From positions 4,092,001 through 4,156,000 of the forward strand of contig NZ_JAWQJT010000001.1 of assembly GCF_033441515.1 (NCBI RefSeq): 64,000 nucleotides of DNA. Reading direction: 5' to 3'. Numbering within the stretch: the first letter of the stretch is position 1; the number at the start of each line of letters is the position of its first letter. This document shows, one piece after another, positions 25,325-34,316 of the stretch. The notes under the pieces are model-generated. The model did no database searches. It saw only the letters and a list, made by a program, of their open reading frames with translations, and had not been told where the DNA came from. Source of the stretch: Amycolatopsis solani (GTDB taxonomy: Bacteria > Actinomycetota > Actinomycetes > Mycobacteriales > Pseudonocardiaceae). A program made the translations under genes and the position numbers.

Positions 25325-27406
25325 TCAGCGGCGGTCGTAGTCGACCGCGACCTCCGGGGTCGTCGCCCGGGCCCGGCACGTCAGGATCCGGGACGCCGCC
25401 ACGTCGTCCTCCGTCAGCGCGTAGCGGACGTCCATGTCCACCTGCCCGTGCCGCAGTGTCGCCTGGCACGTGCCGCACGCGCCGCCCTGGCACGAGTACG
25501 GGACCTCGAAGCCCGCGCGCAGGGCCGCGTCCAGCACCGTTTCGCCGGCCGCGGCCGGGATCGGAGTCGTCGTGCCGCCCAGGGTCACCGACACCGTGGC
25601 CGGGGTGCCCGCCGGGTCGCGCAGGGGCGCCGCGCCGCGGAACAGTTCGAAGTGGACGTTCTCCTCCGGGACGTCGGCGTCCGCCAGGGTGCGGCGGGCC
25701 AGGTCCGTGAGACCCCGCGGCCCGCACAGGAACCACTCGTCGACCTTCGCCGGGTGCAGGCGGTTCTGCAGGAGGGCGCGCAGCCGCGTGGCGTCGAGGC
25801 GGCCGCGCTGGTAGCGCTCGTGCGAAATCGCCAGCGCCTCGCCGATCACGTCGAACTGGCGTGGCCGGTGCGCGTGCAGGTCCGGGTCGCGCTCGTCGGT
25901 GCGGTAGTGGACGACGTGCAGCCGCCCGCCGAAGCCCTCGGCGAGGGCACTGAGCTCCCGCGAAAACAGCGTCGTCGCGCCTGAGGTGTTCACGTACAGC
26001 AGCGTCGCCTTGCTGTGCGGCTCCGCCGAAAGCGTGCTGACCAGGATGGACAGCACCGGCGTGATGCCGCTGCCCGCCGCCAGCGCGACGTAGTGCGCGG
26101 TCCGCGCGGGATCCGGCGTGTGCGTGAACCCGCCGGACGGCGGCAGCACGTCGAGGAAGTCGCCGACGGCCAGCGCCGTGGTCGCGTGGCTCGAGAACGC
26201 GCCGCCCGGGCGCCGCTTCACCGCGATCCGCAGCTCGCCGGACTCCGCCGGCGCGCAGATCGAGTACGTCCGCCGCACCGGCCGCCCGTCGAGCACCGCG
26301 CGGACCGCCACGTGCTGGCCGGGCGTGAAGCGGAACTCCTCGGTGAGCTGCGGCGGGACGTAGAAGGTGATCGCGACGGCGTCCGCGGTCAGCGGCCGGA
26401 CCTCGCGCACGCGCAGCCGGTGGAAGCGGCTCGGCCCGAGCGGGGGCGGCTCCGGGTCGGGTTCGCGGCCGAGGTCGCACGTCAGCCGCCGCCACGCGCG
26501 GTACTCCGCCGCGGTCAGCTCGCGGCCCCACGCCGTGATGATCGGGACGTCACGGGCCAGGTAGGCCTCGCGGTTGTCCTTCCACGCCCGCAGGTAGCGG
26601 TAGAACGGCACGGCGGGGTGGAGGTGGTGCACCAGGTGGTAGTTCTGGTAGAGCATCATCGGCGTCATCAGCCACTCCAGCCCCACCCGCACCCGCGTGG
26701 TGCCGAACTTGTCGCGGGGCTTCGCCGCGGGCAGCCCGTGGTGCGGCAGCCAGTCGAACCACCACGCCAGCACGGCCAGCCCGAGCCGCTGCGGCAGCAC
26801 GTACCCCAGCAGCAGCTCCACCCCGTGGCCGGAGGCGATCAGCGCCGCGGCCGCCGCGAACGCCAGCGACAACGCGACGATCGTCTCCGCGCGTTCCTGC
26901 GGCGGACGGGTGCGGACGCGGGCCGTGTAGAACCGCGCGTACCAGAAGTCGATGGTCAGCCACCGGAACGGCAGCGACCACCAGGCACCCTGCGACGTCC
27001 ACGCGTCCGGGTCGGTGTGCGAGTCCGCGTTGGTGTTGCGGTGGTGTTCGCTGTGGACGAACCGCAGCAGCGGGAACGACGCGTACGCGGCGACGAACGG
27101 CATCGCCAGCCTGCCGAGCACCTCGTTGACCCACGTCAGCTTGCCCGCCGCGTGGTGCGCCGACTCGTGCACCACGGTGAACATCGTGAAGGTGACGATC
27201 GCGTGCAGCGGCACGGTGAACACCGGCGGCGCGATCCCGGTCAGCAGCAGCCAGGTCGCGGTGGTCCACAGCGTGACGCCGCCGGCGAACAGCAGGAGCG
27301 TCGGCACCGACGCGGCCGGCAGGGGAATGCGGGGCGAAGGCACCGAGCGGGCCGGCACCGGCGACGACGTCCCGGTGCCGCGCGGCGGGGTGTCGACGAC
27401 GGGCAT
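25325..27406 (-). CDS. Membrane desaturase/hydroxylase fused to FAD-2Fe-2S reductase
   Basis: This 693-residue single chain starts at ATG 27406 with GAGGAG upstream. Residues about 30-310 are a fatty-acid-desaturase-type domain with hydrophobic segments and histidine boxes HESAHH (80-85), HSEHH (118-122) and HLVHH (257-261); HH at 222-223 may contribute. These ligate a di-iron centre. Residues about 328-560 are a ferredoxin-reductase module: RRTYSICAP (FAD site, from 378), AAGSGITPVLS and FLCGPRGL (NAD(P)H side). Residues about 605-693 are a plant-type ferredoxin with Cys639, 644, 647 and 677. The fusion would carry electrons from NAD(P)H to the di-iron site without separate partners. The substrate (acyl lipid or carotenoid-like) is not decided. 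It is divergent from a TetR gene. Confidence 0.9.
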   Translation of the reverse strand: MPVVDTPPRGTGTSSPVPARSVPSPRIPLPAASVPTLLLFAGGVTLWTTATWLLLTGIAPPVFTVPLHAIVTFTMFTVVHESAHHAAGKLTWVNEVLGRLAMPFVAAYASFPLLRFVHSEHHRNTNADSHTDPDAWTSQGAWWSLPFRWLTIDFWYARFYTARVRTRPPQERAETIVALSLAFAAAAALIASGHGVELLLGYVLPQRLGLAVLAWWFDWLPHHGLPAAKPRDKFGTTRVRVGLEWLMTPMMLYQNYHLVHHLHPAVPFYRYLRAWKDNREAYLARDVPIITAWGRELTAAEYRAWRRLTCDLGREPDPEPPPLGPSRFHRLRVREVRPLTADAVAITFYVPPQLTEEFRFTPGQHVAVRAVLDGRPVRRTYSICAPAESGELRIAVKRRPGGAFSSHATTALAVGDFLDVLPPSGGFTHTPDPARTAHYVALAAGSGITPVLSILVSTLSAEPHSKATLLYVNTSGATTLFSRELSALAEGFGGRLHVVHYRTDERDPDLHAHRPRQFDVIGEALAISHERYQRGRLDATRLRALLQNRLHPAKVDEWFLCGPRGLTDLARRTLADADVPEENVHFELFRGAAPLRDPAGTPATVSVTLGGTTTPIPAAAGETVLDAALRAGFEVPYSCQGGACGTCQATLRHGQVDMDVRYALTEDDVAASRILTCRARATTPEVAVDYDRR

Positions 27407-27477
27407 CGAGCGGTCTCCTCGGTCGAGAAGCTCTGGGCGAGGCGGGAGTCACCGTAGACAACTCGACGGGGTTTGTA

Positions 27478-27523
27478 AACGTTCTGGCAGGCTTCGAAAA
27501 AAGGTGCCCGCCAGCGGAACGTT
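27478..27523. promoter_or_regulatory. Interrupted inverted repeat in the desaturase/tetR intergenic region
   Basis: AACGTTC-TGGCAGGC on the left matches the reverse complement of GCCCGCCA-GCG-GAACGTT on the right, with one mismatch and a 3-base insertion. It lies between the divergent start codons (27406 and 27545), a fitting place for a TetR operator controlling both genes. Confidence 0.5.
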
Positions 27524-27544
27524 AGCGGTGGGTAAGCTCGCGCT

Positions 27545-28135
27545 GTGAAGGCCGTCACCCACCCCGCCCCGGCGCGCACCCGGGAACGGCTGCTGGCCGC
27601 GGCCGAGGACGTCATCGCCGCGGACGGCTGGGCCGCCGTGACGATGGGAAAACTGGCCGCGCACGTCGGGGTCAGCAGGCAGACCGTCTACAACGAACTC
27701 GGCTCCAAGGCCGAGCTCGCCCAGGCGCTGATGCTCGCCGAGACCGACCGGTTCGTCGCGCGGGTCAGCGCCGACGTCGACGCCCACCCGGACGACCCGG
27801 TCGAAGGCGTCACCGCGGCCTTCCGGCACACGATCGAAGCCGCCCGCGCCAACCCGCTGGTCGGGATCGCCCTCGGCGGCGCGCAGGGCGGCCGCGACGA
27901 CTTCCTCCCGCTGCTCACCTCCCAGCCGGAGGCGGTGCTCGGCCGGGCCGTCGAGGCCGTCGCGGCGGTGTTCGCCGGCGCGTACCCGCAGGTCCGGCTG
28001 ACGCCGTCGGAGTGGGCGGTCGCCGTCGAAGCGTTCGTCCGGCTGCTGCTCTCGCACCTGGTGCAGCCCAGCGGCTCGGCGGAGCACGCGAGCGGCCAGA
28101 TGCGCTGGGTGATCGGCCGGATGCTCGGGTCGTGA
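27545..28135 (+). CDS. TetR-family regulator, divergent from the desaturase fusion
   Basis: This 196-residue protein starts at GTG 27545. Its N-terminal TetR domain has RTRERLLAAAEDVIAADGW followed by a helix-turn-helix (MGKLAAHVGVSRQTVYNELGSK). The C-terminal half has a TetR_C-like end (PSEWAVAVEAFVRLLLSHLV). Head-to-head placement with the desaturase gene and the shared inverted repeat (27478-27523) suggest it represses that gene in response to a lipid ligand, as DesT- or FabR-like regulators do. The ligand is inference only. Confidence 0.9.
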   Translation: MKAVTHPAPARTRERLLAAAEDVIAADGWAAVTMGKLAAHVGVSRQTVYNELGSKAELAQALMLAETDRFVARVSADVDAHPDDPVEGVTAAFRHTIEAARANPLVGIALGGAQGGRDDFLPLLTSQPEAVLGRAVEAVAAVFAGAYPQVRLTPSEWAVAVEAFVRLLLSHLVQPSGSAEHASGQMRWVIGRMLGS

Positions 28136-28263
28136 CGCCGCAGGTGGCCCCGGCCCCGGCGGCGCGGGCCACTGGCCTAGACTCGGACGTCCCGGACTGC
28201 AGGTGACCGGGGCCATTTCCGCAGGATTGTCCTACACAATCGTTACCGCTCGAGGAGAAGACC

Positions 28264-29655
28264 TTGAAGAGCACCGTCGAGCAGCTGAGCCCGACGCGAG
28301 TCAAGATCAATGTCGAGGTGCCGTTCGACGAGTTGAAGCCGAACTTCGACCGCGCCTACCGCAAGATCGCCCAGCAGGTGCGCATCCCGGGCTTCCGGCC
28401 CGGCAAGGCGCCCGCTCGCGTCCTGGAAAGCCGGATCGGCCGCGGCCCGGTGCTCGACGAGGTCGTCAACGAGGCCATCCCGGCCAAGTACATCGAGGCC
28501 GTTCGCGAGAACGAGGTCCGCACGCTCGGCAACCCCGAGTTCGACGTGACCAAGCTCGAGGACCGCGACGTCCTGGAGTTCACCGCCGAGGTCGACGTGC
28601 GCCCGGAGATCGAGCTGCCCGACCTCGAAGGCTTCGCGGTCACCGTCGACGACGTCGAGCTGACCGACGCCGAGGTCGACGAGCAGCTCGACGAGCTGCG
28701 AGCCCGCTTCGGCACGCTGACCGGCGTCGAGCGCCCGGCCGAGACCGGCGACTTCGTCTCGATCGACCTGTCCGCGACCGTCGACGGCGAGACCGTCGAG
28801 GAGGCGAGCACCACCGGGCTGTCCTACGAGATCGGCTCCGGCCAGCTCGTCGACGGCATCGACGAGGCCATCGTGGGTGCCAACGCCGGCGAGACCAAAA
28901 CGTTCACCACCCAGCTCGTCGCCGGCGACCACGCCGGCAAGGACGCCGAGGTGACCGTGACCGTCCAGTCGGTCAAGCAGCGCGAGCTGCCCGAGGCCGA
29001 CGACGAGTTCGCCCAGATGGCGAGCGAGTTCGACACGATCGAGGAGCTCAAGGGCGACCTCCGCGAGCGCCTCGGCCGCGTCAAGAAGATGCAGCAGGGC
29101 GTCCAGGCCCGCGACAAGGTGCTCGACGAGCTCCTGGAGCGCACCGAGGTGCCGATCCCGGAGAAGGTCCTTGACGCCGAGATCGAGAACCGCAAGCACG
29201 ACGCGATCCACCCGTTCGACCACGACGAGGCCCAGTTCGCGCAGGCCCTCGAGGCCGACGGCCGCACCCTCGAAGAGTTCGACACCGAGACCCGCACCGA
29301 GTCGGAGAAGGCCGTCCGCACGCAGCTGCTGCTGGACACCATCGCCGACAAGGAAGAGGTCTCGGTCAACGACGGCGAGCTCACCGAGCGGATCATTTAC
29401 CAGGCCCAGCGCTTCGGGATCAGCCCGGACGAGTACGTCCAGCGTGCCCAGCAGTCCGGCCAGCTGACCGCGATCTACGCCGACGTCCGGCGCGGCAAGG
29501 CACTGGCCTCGGTGGTCCGCAAGGCCACCGTGACCGACGGCTCCGGTGCCGAGGTCGACCTCTCGGAGCTGTTCGGCTCGGACGAGCCGGCCGCCGACGA
29601 GGCAACCCAGGAGACGCAGGTCACCGACGAGACGGCGAAGACTCCGGCGGAGTGA
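28264..29655 (+). CDS. tig: Trigger factor, ribosome-associated chaperone
   Basis: This 463-residue protein starts at TTG 28264 with GAGGAG upstream. It begins [20 protein letters not shown], with the ribosome-docking signature (PGFRPGKAP, about 44-52) in the N-terminal domain. A PPIase/FKBP-type domain (about 150-245; [34 protein letters not shown]) and a long helical C-terminal chaperone domain follow. The acidic C-terminal tail ([13 protein letters not shown]) is longer than in E. coli. It folds nascent chains at the ribosome exit. Followed by a strong hairpin and then clpP1, the usual actinobacterial order tig-clpP1-clpP2-clpX. Confidence 0.98.
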   Translation: MKSTVEQLSPTRVKINVEVPFDELKPNFDRAYRKIAQQVRIPGFRPGKAPARVLESRIGRGPVLDEVVNEAIPAKYIEAVRENEVRTLGNPEFDVTKLEDRDVLEFTAEVDVRPEIELPDLEGFAVTVDDVELTDAEVDEQLDELRARFGTLTGVERPAETGDFVSIDLSATVDGETVEEASTTGLSYEIGSGQLVDGIDEAIVGANAGETKTFTTQLVAGDHAGKDAEVTVTVQSVKQRELPEADDEFAQMASEFDTIEELKGDLRERLGRVKKMQQGVQARDKVLDELLERTEVPIPEKVLDAEIENRKHDAIHPFDHDEAQFAQALEADGRTLEEFDTETRTESEKAVRTQLLLDTIADKEEVSVNDGELTERIIYQAQRFGISPDEYVQRAQQSGQLTAIYADVRRGKALASVVRKATVTDGSGAEVDLSELFGSDEPAADEATQETQVTDETAKTPAE

Positions 29656-29664
29656 AGCTGTGAG

Positions 29665-29706
29665 CGAACTTGGGCGGTGTCAGGCATTCTGCACCGCCCA
29701 AGTTCG
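29665..29706 (+). terminator. Strong hairpin between tig and clpP1
   Basis: CGAACTTGGGCGGTG (29665-29679) pairs perfectly with CACCGCCCAAGTTCG (29692-29706), a 15-bp stem with a 12-base loop, starting 9 bp past the tig stop. There is no long T-run. It separates tig from the clp genes, at least partly. Confidence 0.75.
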
Positions 29707-29793
29707 TTAGGGTCGGATACAAGATCTCAAGCATCTGAAACGACAGCGGTGGCCGTCAGCACCGGGCCACCGCCGGCGAAAAGGCAGGCAGAC

Positions 29794-30399
29794 GTGACGC
29801 AGCACACGCCCGAGGCGCGGTCCGGCACCGCAGGGCTCACCCTCACCGACTCGGTGTTCGAGCGGTTGCTCCAGGAGCGCATCGTCGTCCTCGGTTCCGA
29901 GGTGAACGACGAAGTCGCCAACCGGATCACCGCGCAGCTGTTGCTGCTCGACGCCGACGACGCCGAGTCCGACATCCGCTTCTACATCAACTCGCCGGGT
30001 GGCTCGGTCACGGCCGGGTTCGCCATCTACGACACCATGCAGCTGATCCGCCCGGACGTCGCGACGTACGCGATGGGCATGGCGGCCTCGATGGGGCAGT
30101 TCCTGCTCTCCTCGGGCACGCCCGGCAAGCGCTACTCGCTGCCGCACGCGCGGATCCTGATGCACCAGCCCTCGGCCGGGGTCGGCGGTACCGCGTCGGA
30201 CATCGCGATCCAGGCGGACCTGTTCAACAAGTGGAAGCGCGAGCTGGCCCAGATCACCGCGGACCAGACCGGGCAGACGGTCGAGCAGATCATCGCGGAC
30301 GGCGACCGCGACCGCTGGTTCACCGCGCAGGAGGCGAAGGACTACGGGTTCGTCGATCACGTCCTCACCCGCGACATCGCCCGTCCGGCCTCGAACTGA
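29794..30399 (+). CDS. clpP1: ATP-dependent Clp protease proteolytic subunit 1
   Basis: Start chosen at GTG 29794 with AGGCAGG upstream, giving a 201-residue protein of normal length. An ATG at 29677 would overlap the terminator and tig end and add a non-conserved stretch. The catalytic triad is visible: Ser99 in GMAASMG, His124 in LMHQP and Asp173 in DRDRWF. The YINSPGGSV oxyanion region is at 64-72. In actinobacteria ClpP1 and ClpP2 form a mixed double ring gated by ClpX or ClpC1. It lies 28 bp before clpP2. Confidence 0.97.
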   Translation: MTQHTPEARSGTAGLTLTDSVFERLLQERIVVLGSEVNDEVANRITAQLLLLDADDAESDIRFYINSPGGSVTAGFAIYDTMQLIRPDVATYAMGMAASMGQFLLSSGTPGKRYSLPHARILMHQPSAGVGGTASDIAIQADLFNKWKRELAQITADQTGQTVEQIIADGDRDRWFTAQEAKDYGFVDHVLTRDIARPASN

Positions 30400-30427
30400 G
30401 CGCGAAGTACACACAGGAGAGTCGATC

Positions 30428-31081
30428 ATGAGCAACTTCAGGCTCCCGGGTGACTTCCGGGCACCGGCCGTCCCCCAGTCGCGGTACATCCTCCCGTCGT
30501 ACGTCGAGCGCACCAGCTACGGCGTCAAGGAGTCGAACCCGTACAACAAGCTGTACGAAGAGCGGGTCATCTTCCTCGGCGTCCAGGTGGACGACGCGTC
30601 GGCCAACGACGTGATGGCCCAGCTGCTGCACCTCGAGCACGAGGACCCGGACCGCGACATCCTGATCTACATCAACTCGCCGGGTGGCTCGTTCACCTCG
30701 CTGATGGCGATCTACGACACCATGCAGTTCGTCCGCCCGGACATCCAGACGTACTGCCTCGGCCAGGCCGCCTCGGCCGCCGCGGTGCTGCTGTCGGCCG
30801 GCACGCCGGGCAAGCGCTACGCGCTGCCGAACTCGCGCGTGCTGATTCACCAGCCGGCCACCGAGGGCACCTACGGCCAGGTCTCCGACCTGGAGATCCA
30901 GGCGAACGAGATCCAGCGGGTGCGGCGCCAGATGGAGGTCATCCTGGCCAAGCACACCGGCAAGGACGCGGACCAGATCCGCAAGGACATCGAGCGGGAC
31001 AAGATCCTGACGGCCGACGAGGCCAAGTCGTACGGCATCATCGACGAGGTCTTGCCGTACCGGAAGGCGTCGGCTCTGTAG
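30428..31081 (+). CDS. clpP2: ATP-dependent Clp protease proteolytic subunit 2
   Basis: This 217-residue protein starts at ATG 30428, with CAGGAG upstream. Catalytic Ser116 is in GQAASAAAV, His141 in IHQP and Asp191 in ERDKIL. The N-terminal extension ([19 protein letters not shown]) and the SAAAV active-site variant are typical of actinobacterial ClpP2, the partner that contacts the AAA+ unfoldase. Co-transcribed with clpP1; followed by a perfect hairpin. Confidence 0.97.
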   Translation: MSNFRLPGDFRAPAVPQSRYILPSYVERTSYGVKESNPYNKLYEERVIFLGVQVDDASANDVMAQLLHLEHEDPDRDILIYINSPGGSFTSLMAIYDTMQFVRPDIQTYCLGQAASAAAVLLSAGTPGKRYALPNSRVLIHQPATEGTYGQVSDLEIQANEIQRVRRQMEVILAKHTGKDADQIRKDIERDKILTADEAKSYGIIDEVLPYRKASAL

Positions 31082-31090
31082 ATCCGCCAG

Positions 31091-31124
31091 GCCGGTGTGT
31101 GTCGAGAAGACGACACACACCGGC
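31091..31124 (+). terminator. Terminator after clpP2
   Basis: GCCGGTGTGTGTCG (31091-31104) pairs perfectly with CGACACACACCGGC (31111-31124), a 14-bp stem with loop AGAAGA, 9 bp past the clpP2 stop. No T-run follows. It suggests that clpX has its own promoter in the 31125-31308 gap. Confidence 0.8.
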
Positions 31125-31308
31125 ATCCTGGTTTAGGGTCGTCCTCTGACGTGCTCCCGGAGCTCGTGGGTGTTCCCGCTCGCGGCATCGGACGGGTACC
31201 GTCAGTGGCAATGCGTGCGGCTCCGCTCGGTCACGGGTGACCGGGGCCGCACCGTGGCAACACAGTCAGGCGCGGAAACCCGCGCCGGAGGGGACGAGGT
31301 CACAGGCC

Positions 31309-32604
31309 ATGGCACGGATCGGTGACGGCGGAGACCTGCTGAAGTGTTCTTTCTGCGGGAAGAGCCAGAAGCAGGTGAAGAAGCTCATTGCCGGCCCCGG
31401 GGTCTACATCTGCGATGAGTGCATCGACCTCTGCAATGAGATCATCGAGGAGGAGCTGGCCGAGGCCGGCGACGTCAAGCTCGACGAGCTGCCCAAGCCC
31501 GCCGACATCCACGAGTTCCTCGAGCAGTACATCATCGGTCAGGAAGACGCCAAGCGGACGCTCGCGGTAGCGGTCTACAACCACTACAAGCGGATCCAGG
31601 CGGACGACAAGGCCGGGCCGAAGGACTCCAAGGAGGAGTCGGTCGAGCTCGCGAAGTCGAACATCCTGATGCTCGGCCCCACCGGGTGCGGCAAGACCTA
31701 CCTCGCGCAGACCCTGGCGAAGCTGCTGAACGTGCCGTTCGCGATCGCGGACGCCACGGCGCTCACCGAGGCCGGGTACGTCGGCGAGGACGTCGAGAAC
31801 ATCCTGCTCAAGCTCATCCAGGCGGCGGACTACGACGTCAAGCGGGCCGAGACCGGGATCATCTACATCGACGAGGTCGACAAGATCGCCCGCAAGAGCG
31901 AAAACCCGTCGATCACCCGTGACGTGTCCGGCGAGGGTGTCCAGCAGGCGCTGCTGAAGATCCTCGAGGGCACCACCGCTTCGGTCCCGCCGCAGGGCGG
32001 CCGCAAGCACCCGCACCAGGAGTTCATCCAGATCGACACGACGAACGTGCTGTTCATCGTGGCCGGCGCGTTCGCCGGGCTGGAGAAGATCATCAACGAG
32101 CGGGTCGGCAAGCGTGGCCTCGGCTTCGGCGCGGAGATCCGCACGAAGTCCGAGATCGAGGAGAGCGACGTCTTCTCCGACACCATGCCCGAGGACCTGA
32201 TCAAGTTCGGGCTGATCCCGGAGTTCATCGGCCGCCTGCCGGTCGTGGCGACGGTGAACCACCTGGACAAGGACTCGCTGGTCAACATCCTGACCCAGCC
32301 GCGCAACGCCCTGGTGAAGCAGTACAAGAAGCTCTTCGAGATGGACAACGTCGAGCTCGAGTTCACCAAGACCGCGCTCGAGGCCATCGCCGACCAGGCG
32401 GTCCTCCGGGGTACGGGTGCCCGCGGGCTGCGCGCCATCATGGAAGAGGTGCTGCAGCCGGTCATGTACGACATCCCGAGCCGCGACGACGTGGCGAAGG
32501 TCGTCATCACCGAGCAGACCGTCCGGGAGAACGTGAACCCGACGATCGTCGCCCGGCAGCCGACTCGGCGCACGCGCAGCGAGCGCGGCGAAAAGTCGGC
32601 CTGA
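31309..32604 (+). CDS. clpX: ATP-dependent Clp protease ATP-binding subunit ClpX
   Basis: This 431-residue protein starts at ATG 31309, giving the conserved [21 protein letters not shown]-terminus. The zinc-binding domain uses Cys13, Cys16, Cys35 and Cys38. The AAA+ module has Walker A GPTGCGKT (123-130), Walker [10 protein letters not shown], a GYVGEDVE pore loop, the [13 protein letters not shown] stretch and the sensor-2 [10 protein letters not shown]. It unfolds tagged substrates and feeds them to ClpP1P2. The frame is open further upstream, but that extension is non-conserved. Confidence 0.98.
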   Translation: MARIGDGGDLLKCSFCGKSQKQVKKLIAGPGVYICDECIDLCNEIIEEELAEAGDVKLDELPKPADIHEFLEQYIIGQEDAKRTLAVAVYNHYKRIQADDKAGPKDSKEESVELAKSNILMLGPTGCGKTYLAQTLAKLLNVPFAIADATALTEAGYVGEDVENILLKLIQAADYDVKRAETGIIYIDEVDKIARKSENPSITRDVSGEGVQQALLKILEGTTASVPPQGGRKHPHQEFIQIDTTNVLFIVAGAFAGLEKIINERVGKRGLGFGAEIRTKSEIEESDVFSDTMPEDLIKFGLIPEFIGRLPVVATVNHLDKDSLVNILTQPRNALVKQYKKLFEMDNVELEFTKTALEAIADQAVLRGTGARGLRAIMEEVLQPVMYDIPSRDDVAKVVITEQTVRENVNPTIVARQPTRRTRSERGEKSA

Positions 32605-32612
32605 GGCCGGCC

Positions 32613-32640
32613 GTCTCCGGGCCACTCCGGGCCCGGAGAC
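32613..32640 (+). terminator. Terminator-like hairpin after clpX
   Basis: GTCTCCGGGCC (32613-32623) pairs perfectly with GGCCCGGAGAC (32630-32640), an 11-bp stem with a 6-base loop, 8 bp past the clpX stop and 17 bp before the next gene. Confidence 0.7.
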
Positions 32641-32656
32641 CGACAGGAAAAGCTGA

Positions 32657-33061
32657 ATGACTGCTGACTCTTTCCCGGGTACCGGGGGCACCGCCCCCGG
32701 TGGCGGCGTGCAAGCGCCACCGGCCCCGGCCACCGTCGCGGTGGCCGTCGGGCCGGTCCTCGGGTTCCGTGAGCTGAGCGAGCGCGTGATCGCGTCCGTC
32801 TTCGACCGGTACCCGTGGCTGAACCGCGTGCTGATGGGCGTGCTGGCGGTGTTCACCGGCACGTGCGTGGTGGCGGTGGTGGCGCGGCTGTCGCCGTTGC
32901 CGCTGATCCCGGTGCCGCTGTTCCTCGTCGCGGGCTACGGGCTGTGGCAGGCCCGCGGCGTGACCGAGCGGCGTCAGCTGGTCAACTGGGTGCTGCTGTT
33001 CGCGCTCGCGACCATGGTCGGCTTCTGGCTGATCTCGGTCGTCGGCCGCTGGGTGGAGTGA
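32657..33061 (+). CDS. Small integral membrane protein downstream of clpX, function unknown
   Basis: This 134-residue protein has a Pro/Gly/Ala-rich head (1-33), a short amphipathic helix (LSERVIASVFDRYPWLN) and three hydrophobic segments (about 56-75, 80-95 and 108-128). No catalytic motif or known family is recognised. ATG 32657 is preceded by CAGGAAAAG. It lies after the clpX hairpin and may be transcribed by read-through. Confidence 0.75.
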   Translation: MTADSFPGTGGTAPGGGVQAPPAPATVAVAVGPVLGFRELSERVIASVFDRYPWLNRVLMGVLAVFTGTCVVAVVARLSPLPLIPVPLFLVAGYGLWQARGVTERRQLVNWVLLFALATMVGFWLISVVGRWVE

Positions 33062-33114
33062 AAATCCGGCGTTCGGCGCGTTTGACGTCGTGACCGGCTG
33101 GGTATGCCCCCCGC

Positions 33115-34035
33115 GTGGTAGATGCCCCCGAACCCTTCCGGCATCCCGCACTTTTCTACTCTGGTGACGCAGAGTACCTCGACGGTGTCGTTCCGTTCCT
33201 GCTCGAGGGACTCGAGCGCGGTGAGCCCGTGGTCGTCGCCGTCCCCGGGCGCAACCTCCTGCTCATCGAGAAGGCACTGGAACACCGGGCGGACGACGTC
33301 CGGCTGATCGACCTGAGCCGCGCGGGCCGCAATCCCGGCGCCATCCTGCCTTCGATGCACGCCCTCACCGCCGGGTACGCGGGCCCGGTGCGGATCGTCG
33401 GCGAGCCGGTCTGGGCCGGCCGCACCGACGCCGAATACCCGGCGTGCGTGGAGCACGAAGCCCTGCTCAACCGCGCCTTCGCGGGCCGCGACCTGGCGGT
33501 GCTGTGCCCGTACGACGTGGCGGCGCTGACCCCGTCGATGCTGGCCGACGCCGAGCGCACGCACTCCGAGCTGTGGGGGCTGGCGGGCCCGTTCGTGAGC
33601 CCGCGCTTCGACCCCGACGGCGTCCGCGCGGAGCTGAGCCGCCCGCTGGAGCCCCCGCCGGGCGCGCTGGAGCGGATGTTCGACATCGCCCAGCTGGCGT
33701 CGCTGCGCGGCTACGCGGAGATCTGGGCGGCCCGCCATGGTCTCCGCCGCCCACGCCGGGACGACTTCGCACTGGCGATCGCCGAGCTGACGACGAACAG
33801 CGTCCTCTACGGCGGCGGCACCGGCACCCTGCGACTGTGGTCGGCGCCGGACGAGGTGGTCGGCGAGGTGACGGACGCGGGCACGATCACCGACCCGCTG
33901 GCCGGCCGTATCCCACCCCCGGCGTCGACGTTGGGCGGGCGCGGGTTGCTGCTGGTGAACCGGCTGGCCGACCTGGTCCGCACGTACTGGGTGCCGGGCC
34001 GCACGACGACCCGGGTCCACTTCAGCTGCCGCTGA
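33115..34035 (+). CDS. MEDS sensor domain fused to anti-sigma-factor-type HATPase
   Basis: This 306-residue protein starts at GTG 33115. Residues about 8-175 match the MEDS (DcmR-like sensory) layout: FRHPALFYSGDAEYLDGVVPFLLEGLERGEPVVVAV and later YPACVEHEALLNRAFAGRDLAVLCPYD. Residues about 190-305 form a GHKL ATPase of the RsbW-like class: FALAIAELTTNSVLYGGG (N-box), a short GEVTDAGTITDP and LGGRGLLLVNRLAD (G2). No histidine phosphoacceptor domain is present, so it probably acts as a switch kinase on an anti-sigma-antagonist. No sigma factor or antagonist gene is adjacent, so its partner must be elsewhere. Confidence 0.85.
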   Translation: MVDAPEPFRHPALFYSGDAEYLDGVVPFLLEGLERGEPVVVAVPGRNLLLIEKALEHRADDVRLIDLSRAGRNPGAILPSMHALTAGYAGPVRIVGEPVWAGRTDAEYPACVEHEALLNRAFAGRDLAVLCPYDVAALTPSMLADAERTHSELWGLAGPFVSPRFDPDGVRAELSRPLEPPPGALERMFDIAQLASLRGYAEIWAARHGLRRPRRDDFALAIAELTTNSVLYGGGTGTLRLWSAPDEVVGEVTDAGTITDPLAGRIPPPASTLGGRGLLLVNRLADLVRTYWVPGRTTTRVHFSCR

Positions 34036-34051
34036 GCCGGGCTCGGGGTCG

Positions 34052-34295
34052 CGAATGACTCATTCGGGACGTGTGGGGCCGCCAATGACTCATTCGCGGC
34101 ACTCGGGTGGGCGAGCTGCTGCGCCGAGGTCCGCCGCGTCCAGGTCTGCCGCGCCGCCGCTCGCCGTGCCCGCGCTGGGCCCGCCCGAGCCGGTTGATGC
34201 GCGCCGGCCGCCGGTCGCAGCCCCGCACCGGTCACCCGATGGTCGCGAATGACTCATTCGCGACCTCCGCGGTCCCCAATGACTCATTCGCGACC
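34052..34295. repeat. Cluster of four AATGACTCATT palindromes
   Basis: The core AATGACTCATT appears at 34054-34064, 34084-34094, 34248-34258 and 34278-34288. The third copy is a perfect palindrome with 12-bp arms, GGTCGCGAATGA-C-TCATTCGCGACC (34241-34265). The others keep 4- to 7-bp arms with decayed flanks. The cluster fills most of the 281-bp gap between the convergent HATPase and esterase genes, which holds no other gene that I can support. The same family recurs at 59611-59663 and 59907-59937. Confidence 0.85.
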
Positions 34296-34316
34296 CCCCG
34301 GCCAGCCGAGCAGGCC

